Shown: piece by piece, positions 1 to 6,651 of the stretch
Layout of the letters: each line of letters opens with the position of its first letter
How positions within the stretch are numbered: position 1 is the stretch's first letter
Assembly (NCBI GenBank): GCA_030610965.1
Contig: JAUWQU010000091.1
Coordinates: 1 to 9,129, forward strand
Direction: 5' to 3'
Length of the DNA: 9,129 nucleotides
Origin: Phycisphaerae bacterium
GTDB taxonomy: Bacteria; Planctomycetota; Phycisphaerae; SM23-33
Notes under the pieces: generated by a model
What the model was told of the DNA's origin: nothing
The model's database searches: none
The model's input: only the letters and a program-made list of their open reading frames with translations
Made by a program: the position numbers and the translations under genes

Positions 1-290
1 ACGCGAAGGTTACGGCGGAAGAGATTAAGGCGATGTTGGCGGGGGATATCGACGCATTGGCGGAAGAAATGGCGGTGGCGATGAACGCCGCCGAGGCAGG
101 TCGGATCATCGCCGATAGCGAAGAGCCGGTGCGGGACGCCCACAAGGAGTTTAGGCAACAGGCCTACGAGAAGGTCATCAGCCTCCTGCAGGCCAAGCAG
201 GAGGCTTTTTCCCCCTCGGCCCGAAGGACTCCGACACAAGGGCAGCAAGCCGGTGACGCATCTGACGGTCAACGGGCCGGTGACGATTGA
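1..290 (+). CDS. ISKra4-family transposase, N-terminal part (5' end outside window)
   Basis: The frame is open from base 3 and has no stop before 290, so the gene starts left of the window. The visible part reads AKVTAEEIKAMLAGDIDALA and continues as a helical, acidic N-terminal segment (AEEMAVAMNAAEAGRII, then YEKVISLLQAKQEAF). Segments of this kind precede the catalytic domain in ISKra4-type transposases. From about base 205 the zero frame turns into low-quality sequence (SPSARRTPTQGQQAG), while the frame one base further on begins to resemble family sequence. The functional protein therefore probably leaves this frame near 205-216 and continues in the downstream part. I call it one transposase in two frames. 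Whether the shift is programmed or a decay mutation cannot be told from one copy. Confidence 0.7.
   Translation, partial: AKVTAEEIKAMLAGDIDALAEEMAVAMNAAEAGRIIADSEEPVRDAHKEFRQQAYEKVISLLQAKQEAFSPSARRTPTQGQQAGDASDGQRAGDD
204..216 (+). other. Frame change in the transposase (T5-C5 run)
   Basis: The transposase moves from frame 3 to frame 1 here, a +1 (or -2) change. The sequence is GCTTTTTCCCCCT: five T (206-210) followed by five C (211-215). In the incoming frame it reads GCT-TTT-TCC-CCC. In the outgoing frame it reads TTT-CCC-CCT-CGG, which gives the family-like FPPRPEGLRHKG. Homopolymer runs are common both at programmed shift or polymerase-slippage sites and at indel mutations. Some IS groups use programmed frameshifting. 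The exact direction required here makes decay or assembly error equally possible. Confidence 0.5.
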
Positions 291-1377
291 TCGGAAGGTG
301 TACTGGTCCAAGGCGACCGGTTCGGTTTGTCCGTCGGATCGTTTTCTGGGCATAGCCCAGCACAGTGTCAGTCCGGGAGTCCGCGAGATGTGTTGTCTGG
401 CATCGCTGGACAGTTCGTTCACCCGCGTGGCCCGCTCGTTGAAGCAGACGGCTCAGTTGACATTGAGCGAGGATCGGATTCGTCGTGTTGTCGAGGCCGA
501 GGGGCAGACGGTGATTCGTGCTCAAAGTTCCGGTGTGCTTGCGGCGTCATTTACAGCGGAGGATTGCTCGGATGGCGTGATGGTGACCGGGGCCGATGGT
601 GTGTTTGTGCCGGTCGTTCCAGAGACTCAGAAAGCCAGGCGTCGCGGAACCGAGGCAAAGAAGCGGAAGAAGGAGTGTCGTCGTTCGACGCGTCGGCCGG
701 GCCGGCCCAAGCGTGGCGCCGACGGCGACTACAAAGAGGCGAAGATCCTGGCATTCTACAATCAGGACAAGTCGAAGACTCACGTGGTGGCCACTTTGGG
801 CGACTGCAACGAACTGGGCGGGATGATGCGTCGTGAGGGCCGGAAGGTGAAGCTGGGCAAGGCGAAGTTCAGCTACTCGGTTGCCGATGGTGCGACGTGG
901 ATCGACCGGCAGTATCAACTGAACCTTCCGATGCTGGGAGCTCGCATTCTGGACTGGTATCACTTCAAGGAGCATGTGGTGGAGGCCAGCCATGCGGTGT
1001 ATGGCGAGGACAGCCCGAAGGCGTCCATCTGGCAGGAGAAGATTCTTGGCGCGGCTTGGGAGCAGGGATCGCTGGTGATGTTGCATCGGCTCTGGCCTTA
1101 TGTTCGGCGTCATACGTGCGAGCGTCGTGAGGCGTTGGCGTCTCTGCGGAGTTATGTGGAGAGCCGGACGTCGAATACGGACTACCCGCACTTTCGCGAG
1201 CAGGGCTACGACTGCGGCAGCGGCCCGACGGAGTCGCAGTGCGGCACGTTGACGGCTCGCGTCAAGGGCGCGGGGATGCGTTGGGATGCCGATAATGCCG
1301 CGTCAATGATGGTGCTATCGGCTCTGGACCACAGCCAACAATGGAACGACTATTGGAAGCTCCAACGCGCCGCCTGA
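253..1377 (+). CDS. ISKra4-family transposase, catalytic part
   Basis: This is the DDE-type catalytic portion of the transposase. The nominal start is a GTG at 253, but the frame is open well upstream, and FPPRPEGLRHKGSKPV just before it looks like family sequence. Translation therefore probably enters by frameshift from the upstream part. Counting from the GTG, candidate acidic residues are D115 (GADGVFV), D212 (VADGATW) or D234 (LDWYHFKEH), and E327 (CGSGPTESQ). The C-terminal signature RVKGAGMRWDADNAASMMVL and the ending QQWNDYWKL are typical of ISKra4-type transposases. A basic stretch at residues 128-154 (KARRRGTEAKKRKK and onward) interrupts the domain. The stop is TGA at 1375-1377. The right end of the IS must lie shortly after it. 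The left terminal repeat is outside the window, so the boundary cannot be fixed. Confidence 0.88.
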   Translation: MTHLTVNGPVTIDRKVYWSKATGSVCPSDRFLGIAQHSVSPGVREMCCLASLDSSFTRVARSLKQTAQLTLSEDRIRRVVEAEGQTVIRAQSSGVLAASFTAEDCSDGVMVTGADGVFVPVVPETQKARRRGTEAKKRKKECRRSTRRPGRPKRGADGDYKEAKILAFYNQDKSKTHVVATLGDCNELGGMMRREGRKVKLGKAKFSYSVADGATWIDRQYQLNLPMLGARILDWYHFKEHVVEASHAVYGEDSPKASIWQEKILGAAWEQGSLVMLHRLWPYVRRHTCERREALASLRSYVESRTSNTDYPHFREQGYDCGSGPTESQCGTLTARVKGAGMRWDADNAASMMVLSALDHSQQWNDYWKLQRAA

Positions 1378-1421
1378 TTGGCCGCCCCCAATTTATGTCG
1401 CACACCGAGGAAGAGGCTCGT
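1378..1421. other. Probable right end region of the ISKra4-type element
   Basis: Forty-odd bases lie between the transposase stop and the next promoter. They begin GATTGGCCGCCCCCAATTTA and continue through TGTCGCACACC. An IS of this family normally ends within tens of bases of the transposase stop, so the right terminal repeat and target junction are probably here. The matching left end is outside the window, so no inverted repeat can be paired and the limits are inferred. Confidence 0.35.
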
Positions 1422-1450
1422 TTGACAAAGAGTCGCCTCGACTTTACAAT
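1422..1450 (+). promoter_or_regulatory. Sigma70-type promoter for the HIRAN gene
   Basis: A perfect -35 box TTGACA (1422-1427) is followed by a 17-bp spacer and TACAAT (1445-1450), a near-consensus -10. The expected start of transcription is near 1457, about 48 nt ahead of the HIRAN ATG. A second TATAAT at 1457-1462 has no spaced -35. Short inverted arms GAGGC (1413-1417) and GCCTC (1435-1439) straddle the -35 box and could be an operator, but they are short. The promoter sits only 45 bp past the transposase stop, so it may be partly supplied by the IS end. Confidence 0.6.
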
Positions 1451-1504
1451 CCGGCTTATAATGAAGCGAACTGCGCTGCTCAAAGCCGCGTTGGAAGAGT
1501 GATA

Positions 1505-2218
1505 ATGTACATCGAACACATCATCGAACCGGCAAAGCTCCTGCTGTCCTGGCAATCGCCGAAGGGGCAAGATCGGCAACGTCATATCGTTGCCGAACTT
1601 CGTCACGAGGGCGATGACGCCAAGTTGGTGTATCTCCGGGAGAGCCCAGACTACGTCGGCGCAATAGAGAAGGGATTTGACGGTGAGTACCCAGGATTCC
1701 CTGCAACACAAGATCACTCCGGCGTCCTCGCGGCCTTCTTGAAGCGCCTTCCCCCTCCGAACCGGACAGACTTCAGCCAGTTCCTGAACGCTATCCGAAT
1801 CCGCCCAGAAGCAAGCATATCTCGCTTCGCACTATTGGGTTATGCCGGCGGAAAACTACCAGGTGATGAGTTCTACATCATTCATCCATTCGATGAAGCA
1901 AGCCCGCCGTTTGAGTTTCTCCTCTTGACCGCCGGGTACAGGCATTACCGGGAGAAGGTTCCCTATGAAGCGCTGAAGATCGGGATGCCAGTGAGTTTCC
2001 TGCCGGAGCCCGACAATCAGTATGACCCCAACGCCGTAAGAATCGTGATTCCAGATGCTTCCGAATCCACCGCAGGCTATGTCTGCCGCGGGCTCTTGCC
2101 GCAGTTTCGGCGTTGGTTAGCAGAGGGGTTGGACGTCAAGGCAACCGTCGAAAGACTAAATGGTGCGACGGAGCACCCACTCGTCTTCCTGTTCGTAACC
2201 GTTCGTGCCGCGCGTTGA
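1505..2218 (+). CDS. HIRAN-domain protein
   Basis: The protein has 237 residues from ATG 1505. GGAAGAG at 1493-1499 is a Shine-Dalgarno about 5 nt upstream of that ATG, so I prefer it to the in-frame GTG at 1499, which overlaps the Shine-Dalgarno. The C-terminal 95 residues match the HIRAN pattern: TAGYRHY, then the signature PEPDNQYDPNAVRI (about residues 167-180), then AGYVCRG and a final strand VFLFVTVRA. In known families HIRAN modules bind DNA ends or single-stranded DNA, and are found in HLTF-type helicases and in small bacterial proteins near mobile or defence genes. The first 140 residues (LPPPNRTDFSQFLNAIRI, RFALLGYAGGKLPGDEF) resemble an N-terminal region seen in other small HIRAN proteins and loosely the HipA N-terminal region; its role is unknown. 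It has no helicase or nuclease motif, no signal peptide and no partner gene. The gene is a single unit after an IS and converges on the esterase gene. Confidence 0.75.
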   Translation: MYIEHIIEPAKLLLSWQSPKGQDRQRHIVAELRHEGDDAKLVYLRESPDYVGAIEKGFDGEYPGFPATQDHSGVLAAFLKRLPPPNRTDFSQFLNAIRIRPEASISRFALLGYAGGKLPGDEFYIIHPFDEASPPFEFLLLTAGYRHYREKVPYEALKIGMPVSFLPEPDNQYDPNAVRIVIPDASESTAGYVCRGLLPQFRRWLAEGLDVKATVERLNGATEHPLVFLFVTVRAAR

Positions 2219-2241
2219 CCTCTGGACCTCTGGGCCTCTGT
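2218..2241. repeat. Three tandem 8-bp units at the HIRAN gene stop
   Basis: Two identical ACCTCTGG units (2218-2225, 2226-2233) and a diverged GCCTCTGT (2234-2241) run in tandem from the last base of the HIRAN stop codon into the 29-bp gap before the esterase stop. No terminator hairpin is visible in this convergent junction. Confidence 0.5.
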
Positions 2242-2247
2242 GGTTAG

Positions 2248-3771
2248 CTATTTCGTTCGGAACGTCAGCGCCGGCAGGTGGGCGGAGTTGAAGAGGTTCG
2301 CCCACGGGTGGCTCCTGGCCCAGCCGTAGCGGACATTCTCCGGGGCCGGGACCTTGTCGCTCGATACGACCACGCACTGCCCGTCGATCTTCGCGTCGGC
2401 CCACTGGTACGCGCCGTCGGCGCCGGCGACCTCGAAGCCCTGGAGCTTCTGGCCCGCCAGCACGGCCAAGCCGTCGGCGGCGTGCTTGTACTTCACGCGG
2501 ATGGCCTTGCCCTCGACTGAGTGAGAGTCGTAGACCGGGCCGTAATACTCCACGTCCTTACCGTAGGCGAAGCCCAGCGCCACCCGGCACGCCCGCGCGC
2601 CGTAGCCGGACTTGTTGACCGGGTGAACGCCCGGGCCCAGGTCGCTTGCGGATACCATCGCCGTGTTGGGATGCCCCATGATGCGGATGTGCAACTCGCG
2701 GTACGCGCCGCCGCCGGCAGCGTTGGGCTTGGCGGGTTGCGGGACGAACTTGTCGGCCTTGCACGTCACCGGGTCGCTGACATCCCACGCGCAGCCGCCG
2801 CCGCTGTTTTTCTGGACGTACAGGAACGGGAAATCGCCCTGGCCCCACGCCTTCCGCCAGCCGCCTATCAGGGCGCCCATCATCGTGTACTGGTCGATAG
2901 CGGCGATGGCCGTGCCGCTCTCGCCCTGGTCCCAAAGCACGCCGCGGATGGCGTAGGGTACGACCGGCCTGACGTGCGCGGCGTAAAGGTCGCCGGCCTT
3001 GAACGGCCTTCGCGGCCGTCTCGGCGCGCGCTTGCCCTGCTTCTTGGCGAGCGCCGCGGCCTTTTGCCACTCGGCCAGGGCCTTGTCGTAAGCGGCCTGC
3101 TGCGCGGCTTTGTCGCCCGAGCCGAGCCCGGCCTTTGTCAGCAGCGCCTGGCTGGCCTCGTCGGCGGCGAGCATTTCCGGGCTGAGCCAGCGCCCCGACG
3201 GCGTGCCGCCGACAGCGCCCACGACCAGGCCCACCGGCACGTCCAGCGCCTTCTGCAAGGGCAGGCCGAAGGAAAACAGGATCGCCGAGAAGCTGCCGAT
3301 GGTGCCCGCATCCGCCTGCTTCCAGCCGTTGCGGAACAGCCGCAGGTTCGGGTAAGGCCCGCCTGCGACCATCGCGGCCAGGACGGTGTCGTTCCTGGCG
3401 TACCCGCCCGCCCCGCCAGCCATGTTCGATTGGCCCGAACCGAGCCATACCTCGCCGACGACAACGTCGTCGAAGACGATCGGCTGGGCACCGCCGCTGA
3501 CGGTCATCTTGCCCGGCCGGCCGACCTTCATCGCGTCCAGGCGCACGGCCCACTTGCCGTCCTTGTCGGCCTGGGCCTGCTTGGTCTGATCGCGGAACGC
3601 GACGGTAATCTTCTCGCCCGGCTTGGCGGCGCCCCAGACGGGCACGGGCATGTCCCGCTGAAGGACCATGTGATCGCTGAACATCTTGTCAACGGTGACC
3701 GCCCCGGCGGCGAAGCCCGCGAAGACGGCGACAAACATCACGCAAACGGCAGTAAATCTGGCGGCGTTCAT
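2248..3771 (-). CDS. Secreted sialate O-acetylesterase-type SGNH hydrolase
   Basis: The protein has 507 residues and belongs to the sialate O-acetylesterase (SASA) branch of SGNH/GDSL hydrolases, which remove acetyl groups from sialic acids or other acetylated glycans. A Sec signal peptide is clear: MNAARF followed by a hydrophobic stretch to about residue 24. Next come a beta-rich region (residues 30-100, DHMVLQRDMPVPVWGAA, typical of the family) and the catalytic domain. That domain has the nucleophile block WLGSGQSNMAGG (Ser115), the block WDQGES (residues 280-285), and the Asp/His block SDLGPGVHPVNK (Asp377, His383). An Ala/Lys/Arg-rich stretch (about 220-258) looks like an insertion. The start is supported by AAGGAG (complement of 3781-3786) nine bases upstream of the ATG. 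No partner genes share the unit. The product should act in the periplasm or outside the cell in glycan use. The exact substrate cannot be read from sequence, and many homologues act on plant or algal polysaccharide esters. Confidence 0.9.
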   Translation of the reverse strand: MNAARFTAVCVMFVAVFAGFAAGAVTVDKMFSDHMVLQRDMPVPVWGAAKPGEKITVAFRDQTKQAQADKDGKWAVRLDAMKVGRPGKMTVSGGAQPIVFDDVVVGEVWLGSGQSNMAGGAGGYARNDTVLAAMVAGGPYPNLRLFRNGWKQADAGTIGSFSAILFSFGLPLQKALDVPVGLVVGAVGGTPSGRWLSPEMLAADEASQALLTKAGLGSGDKAAQQAAYDKALAEWQKAAALAKKQGKRAPRRPRRPFKAGDLYAAHVRPVVPYAIRGVLWDQGESGTAIAAIDQYTMMGALIGGWRKAWGQGDFPFLYVQKNSGGGCAWDVSDPVTCKADKFVPQPAKPNAAGGGAYRELHIRIMGHPNTAMVSASDLGPGVHPVNKSGYGARACRVALGFAYGKDVEYYGPVYDSHSVEGKAIRVKYKHAADGLAVLAGQKLQGFEVAGADGAYQWADAKIDGQCVVVSSDKVPAPENVRYGWARSHPWANLFNSAHLPALTFRTK

Positions 3772-3812
3772 GGCGATATTCTCCTTAGACGAAAGGTCGA
3801 GTAATTGCTGCG

Positions 3813-3837
3813 ACTGTCCTGTGTAGTCCTGGACAGT
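3813..3837. promoter_or_regulatory. Inverted repeat in the esterase leader
   Basis: ACTGTCC (3813-3819) and GGACAGT (3831-3837) form a perfect 7-bp inverted repeat with an 11-bp centre, 42-66 bp ahead of the esterase ATG. The size and position suit a dimeric repressor site or a leader hairpin. I see no convincing -35/-10 pair for this gene, so the role is open. Confidence 0.35.
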
Positions 3838-3847
3838 TCAACCTCCC

Positions 3848-4219
3848 CCCGCCAGGCGGGTTCCGCGGTCATGCCGCAGGAACATTGCTTGTGAAGCCCG
3901 CAATGCCGCGGGTTCTCACGGGGCGTGAGCATTACTCTTTTCGCCCGGGCCCGACGCCAAAAAAGGCGCCGGCGGCGTGAGCCGCCGGTCGCGTCCGACA
4001 TCATTGATGAACCCCAACGGGGCGGCAGAGCCATTCCACCATATGTGCCACCGGGCCGTCCTGTCGTCCCTCCGGGACTCTCTGTGTATAAACGCAAGCT
4101 TCCGGGGGTTGACGCCCCCGGCTACTTTCTTGCGACCCTTCGGGTCTTGAACATGACCGCTCAGGGCACCTCATGGCTCGCGCCATGGGCTGACATTTGC
4201 CGCCCGCCATTTGGCGGGC
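3848..4219. repeat. Array of about ten distinct short hairpins between typA and the esterase gene
   Basis: No gene is supported in 3772-4242. Instead there is a head-to-tail series of perfect or near-perfect palindromes with different sequences: CCCGC/GCGGG (3848-3860); GTTCCGCGG/CCGC-a-GGAAC (3860-3883); CCCGC/GCGGG (3897-3912); CTCACG/CGTGAG (3915-3929); CGCC-A6-GGCG (3955-3968); CCGGCGGC-GTGA-GCCGCCGG (3969-3988, GNRA loop); CCCC-AAC-GGGG (4012-4022); GTCCC-TCC-GGGAC (4066-4078); CCGGGGG-TTGACG-CCCCCGG (4102-4121); GACCC-TTC-GGGTC (4134-4146); CATGGC-TCGC-GCCATG (4172-4187); GCCCGCC-ATTT-GGCGGGC (4202-4219). Serial hairpins with tight loops suggest a REP/BIME-like intergenic repeat or a structured RNA. 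The last one lies 24 bp past the typA stop and could also stop typA transcription, though it lacks a T run. Confidence 0.65.
4202..4219 (-). terminator. Possible typA terminator hairpin
   Basis: GCCCGCC-ATTT-GGCGGGC is a 7-bp perfect stem with a 4-nt loop, 24 bp beyond the typA stop codon. Read on the typA strand, it is not followed by a T tract, so it would be a weak or factor-assisted terminator, or simply the last unit of the hairpin array. Confidence 0.3.
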
Positions 4220-4242
4220 TCTATCGAGGGCAGAGCCGCGCG

Positions 4243-6087
4243 TCAGCTTTTGGCGACGGCGAACTTGCGTTGGTTTCTCTTGCGGGCGGCTTCTTTGAGG
4301 AAGCGTTTGCGGAGGCGGATGGCCTGCGGCGTCAATTCGACCAGCTCGTCGGCCTCGACGTATTCCAGGGCGCCTTCGAGCGTGAAACGGCGCGGCGCCT
4401 TGAGCACGACGGTGGCGTCCTTGCTGGCTGCCCGCATGTTGGTGAGCTTTTTGGCCCGCACGATGTTCACGGTGATATCGCTGTCCTTGCAATGCTCGCC
4501 GATGACCTGGCCTTCGTACACGGCCTCGCCTGCACTGACGAACATCACGCCGCGGCTGGCAAGCTGGTCGAGGGCAAAGCCCGTCACCGAGCCGGTCTCC
4601 GTGGCGATCATCGCGCCGTTGGCCCGGTGCGGGATCGGGCCCCGGTAGCGGTCGTACTTCTCGAAGCGGTGGTGCATGATCGCCTCGCCGGCCGAGGCGG
4701 TCATCATTCGGCTTCGCAGGCCGATCAAGCCGCGAGAGGGCACCGTGAACTCCAGCGACGACCGGTCGCCGCGCGTGTCCATGTGGACCATCTCCGCTCG
4801 GCGGTCGCCCAGTAGTTGCATGGCTGGTCCTACGGAGAGTGTCGGCAGGTCGATTACCAAACTCTCGATGGGCTCAGTGCGATGGCCCTGGTCGTCGCGG
4901 TGGTAGATGACCTCCGGCTTGCCCACGCACAACTCGTAGCCCTCGCGCCGCATGTTCTCCAGCAGGATGCCCAGATGCAGCAGACCCCGGCCGGAGACGA
5001 GGAACTCGTCGCCCCGGTCTTCCACGCGAAGCGCGACGTTGGACTGAAGCTCCTTCATCAGCCGATCGCGGAGTTGGCGGTTGGTGACGTACTTGCCCTC
5101 GCGCCCGGCGAATCCGCCGTCGTTGATGCGGAAGGTCATGTGCAGCGTCGGCTCGTCGACGGGCACGGTCGGCAGGGCTACGGGGTTGTCCACGTCGGCA
5201 AGCGTGTCGCCGATGTCCACCTTTTCCAGGCCGACGACGGCGCACAGGTCGCCGACGTCTATCCGCGACACCTCGCGCCGGCCCAGCTTGTCGAACTGGA
5301 AGAGTTGGCCGATTCGCCGAACGCTCATCTCGCCATGTCGGTCGATCACGCAGACGTCCTTCTTTGCGTGAAGCGTGCCGGCGAAGACTCGCCCGATGCC
5401 GATCCGCCCGACGTACTCGCTGTAGTCCAGCGTGGTGATCAGCACCTGAAGCGGCGCGTCCGGGTCCAGGTCCGGCACCGGCACGTGGCGGATGATCGTG
5501 TCGAACAGATCGTGGATGTCCGTCGCGGCAGCGAGGCCGTCGGGGTCGAGCGCCGCCACGCCGTCGCGCCCGGAGGCGAAGACGACCGGGAAATCCAGCG
5601 CGTGGTCGTCGGCGCCGAGTTCGACCAGCAGGTCGAAGACCTCGTTCACCACCTCGCGCGGGCGGGCCTCGATGCGGTCCATCTTGTTTACCACCACGAT
5701 CGGCCTGAGGTGCTGGGCGAGGGCCTTGCCCAGCACGTAGCGGGTTTGCGGCATGACGCCCTCGGACGCGTCGACCAGCAGCAGAGCCCCGTCGGCCATC
5801 TTCAGCACGCGCTCGACCTCGCCCGAGAAGTCGGCGTGGCCGGGCGTGTCGACGATGTTGATGTGGTAATGATGGCCCTGGCGGTCGGTGTAGTCGATCG
5901 CGCAGTTCTTGCTCAGGATCGTGATGCCGCGTTCGCGTTCCAGCGGGTTGGAATCGAGGATGCAGTCGCCGCTCAGCTCGCCCTTTCGATACTGACCGCT
6001 CTGGCGAAGGAGTTGGTCGACCAGGGTCGTCTTGCCGTGGTCGACGTGGGCGATTATCGCGATGTTGCGGATGTCCTGTCGGGTCAT
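4243..6087 (-). CDS. typA: Ribosome-associated GTPase TypA/BipA
   Basis: The protein has 614 residues from the ATG at 6087, the usual TypA length. It is a translational GTPase of the EF-G/LepA class that binds ribosomes and supports assembly and growth under stress or cold. All G motifs are visible: G1 AHVDHGKTT (13-21), G2 RGITI (53-57, Thr56), G3 DTPGH (80-84), G4 NKMD (134-137) and a G5-like ASGRDG (171-176). G5 has SG where SA is usual. Beta-barrel domain II follows, then the EF-G-like domains (GRGLLHLGILLENMRREGYE), then the TypA-specific C-terminus (PSRGLIGLRSRMMTASAGEA; IGEHCKDSDITVNIVRAKKL; a basic tail). A longer reading back to 6138 would add 17 residues not seen in the family, and GGGAG (complement of 6094-6098) sits 6 nt ahead of the chosen ATG. 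The gene is a single unit with a good promoter 237 bp upstream. Confidence 0.97.
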   Translation of the reverse strand: MTRQDIRNIAIIAHVDHGKTTLVDQLLRQSGQYRKGELSGDCILDSNPLERERGITILSKNCAIDYTDRQGHHYHINIVDTPGHADFSGEVERVLKMADGALLLVDASEGVMPQTRYVLGKALAQHLRPIVVVNKMDRIEARPREVVNEVFDLLVELGADDHALDFPVVFASGRDGVAALDPDGLAAATDIHDLFDTIIRHVPVPDLDPDAPLQVLITTLDYSEYVGRIGIGRVFAGTLHAKKDVCVIDRHGEMSVRRIGQLFQFDKLGRREVSRIDVGDLCAVVGLEKVDIGDTLADVDNPVALPTVPVDEPTLHMTFRINDGGFAGREGKYVTNRQLRDRLMKELQSNVALRVEDRGDEFLVSGRGLLHLGILLENMRREGYELCVGKPEVIYHRDDQGHRTEPIESLVIDLPTLSVGPAMQLLGDRRAEMVHMDTRGDRSSLEFTVPSRGLIGLRSRMMTASAGEAIMHHRFEKYDRYRGPIPHRANGAMIATETGSVTGFALDQLASRGVMFVSAGEAVYEGQVIGEHCKDSDITVNIVRAKKLTNMRAASKDATVVLKAPRRFTLEGALEYVEADELVELTPQAIRLRKRFLKEAARKRNQRKFAVAKS

Positions 6088-6191
6088 GGGGTTCTCCCGC
6101 CAAGAGCGGTTTGTGAAGCCTGGGAAGAAAAAGGCCAAGAAGCTCGCCTACCTGCCGCAACGGTCTGCTTTGCCGCCGCGGCCTGGATGTC

Positions 6192-6293
6192 TCAGACGGC
6201 CTGGGCTAAAGGGCCGCTGACGGCGATTGGCCAGTTGACGGCGCGGAGCTTGCGCATCGCGGCCGTCGTGGCCAGCAGGAAGGCAACCGTCAT
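6192..6293 (-). CDS. Possible 33-codon leader peptide ahead of typA
   Basis: Within the typA leader a short frame reads MTVAFLLATTAAMRKLRAVN and ends VSGPLAQAV-stop. It starts 31 nt inside the predicted transcript, with AGGGA about 5 nt upstream of the ATG. An in-frame ATG at 6314 would make it 40 codons and nearly leaderless. There is no homology I recognise and no run of one regulatory amino acid. It may be a real small peptide, or a chance frame in GC-rich DNA. Confidence 0.22.
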   Translation of the reverse strand: MTVAFLLATTAAMRKLRAVNWPIAVSGPLAQAV

Positions 6294-6323
6294 GCTTTCC
6301 CTGGTGGTGAGCATAGTCCAGTT

Positions 6324-6352
6324 AATGTACGCGAATATGGAAGCGATGTCAA
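6324..6352 (-). promoter_or_regulatory. Sigma70-type promoter for typA
   Basis: Reading the minus strand, TTGACA (complement of 6347-6352) is followed by 17 bp and TACATT (complement of 6324-6329). The expected transcription start is near 6317, giving a typA leader of about 230 nt. That is long for a housekeeping gene and leaves room for a leader ORF or RNA structure. No other minus-strand gene lies between this promoter and typA. Confidence 0.55.
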
Positions 6353-6437
6353 GATCGCGATTGACAGATGTGTGCGACCTTCCTTTCTGGCAGCCTGCGC
6401 TTTACCCGGCCGATGCACACAATGCCCCGCGAGACAG

Positions 6438-6462
6438 AGGCTTCAGGCTTCAGACTTCAGGC
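6438..6462 (+). repeat. Left inverted-repeat arm of the heptamer element
   Basis: The arm consists of AGGCTTC-type units, AGGCTTCAGGCTTCAG then ACTTCAGGC. It pairs with 6746-6770 with one mismatch. Confidence 0.75.
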
Positions 6463-6502
6463 GCAGTAAAACCGGCGGGAGCTTCGCGACTGCCGGCCAC
6501 TG

Positions 6503-6604
6503 TTTCTTCTCCTGTAGCCTGAAGCCTCTTCTCCTGAAGCCTGTAGCCTCTTCTCCTGTAGCCTGTAGCCTGAAGCCTGAAGCCTCTTCTCTTGTTGCCT
6601 GTAG
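6503..6604 (+). repeat. CCTGWAG heptamer array with a 15-bp higher-order unit
   Basis: The array alternates 7-bp units CCTGAAG or CCTGTAG (6518, 6540, 6562, 6569, 6576, 6598) with 15-bp units of the form CCTCTTCTCCTGWAG (first copy beginning TTTCTT at 6503, then 6525, 6547 and a diverged copy at 6583). Tandem heptamers leave frames open on the minus strand and generate spurious proteins rich in LQATG and EKRLQ, so no gene is called here. Confidence 0.85.
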
Positions 6605-6651
6605 CCTGTTTTCGGATTCTTTTTTCCTGGCCCGTGCCTGAAATTGAACCC

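Noticed and set aside
2521..3804. Plus-strand 427-residue frame opposite the esterase
   Set aside because: It is a shadow of the GC-rich esterase gene: Arg/Val/Ala/His-rich composition and no motifs.
6088..6138. 17-residue N-terminal extension of TypA (MAFFFPGFTNRSW and onward)
   Set aside because: Not seen in the family; the ATG at 6087 has a well-placed GGGAG and gives the usual length.
4816..6522. Plus-strand 568-residue frame opposite typA
   Set aside because: It is antisense to a confidently identified gene, low in motif content and rich in Val, Asp, His and Ala as expected of an antisense GC-rich frame. It also runs on into unrelated repeats.
6502..6611. CRISPR array
   Set aside because: Repeat units are 7 and 15 bp with no unique spacers of regular length and no cas genes.
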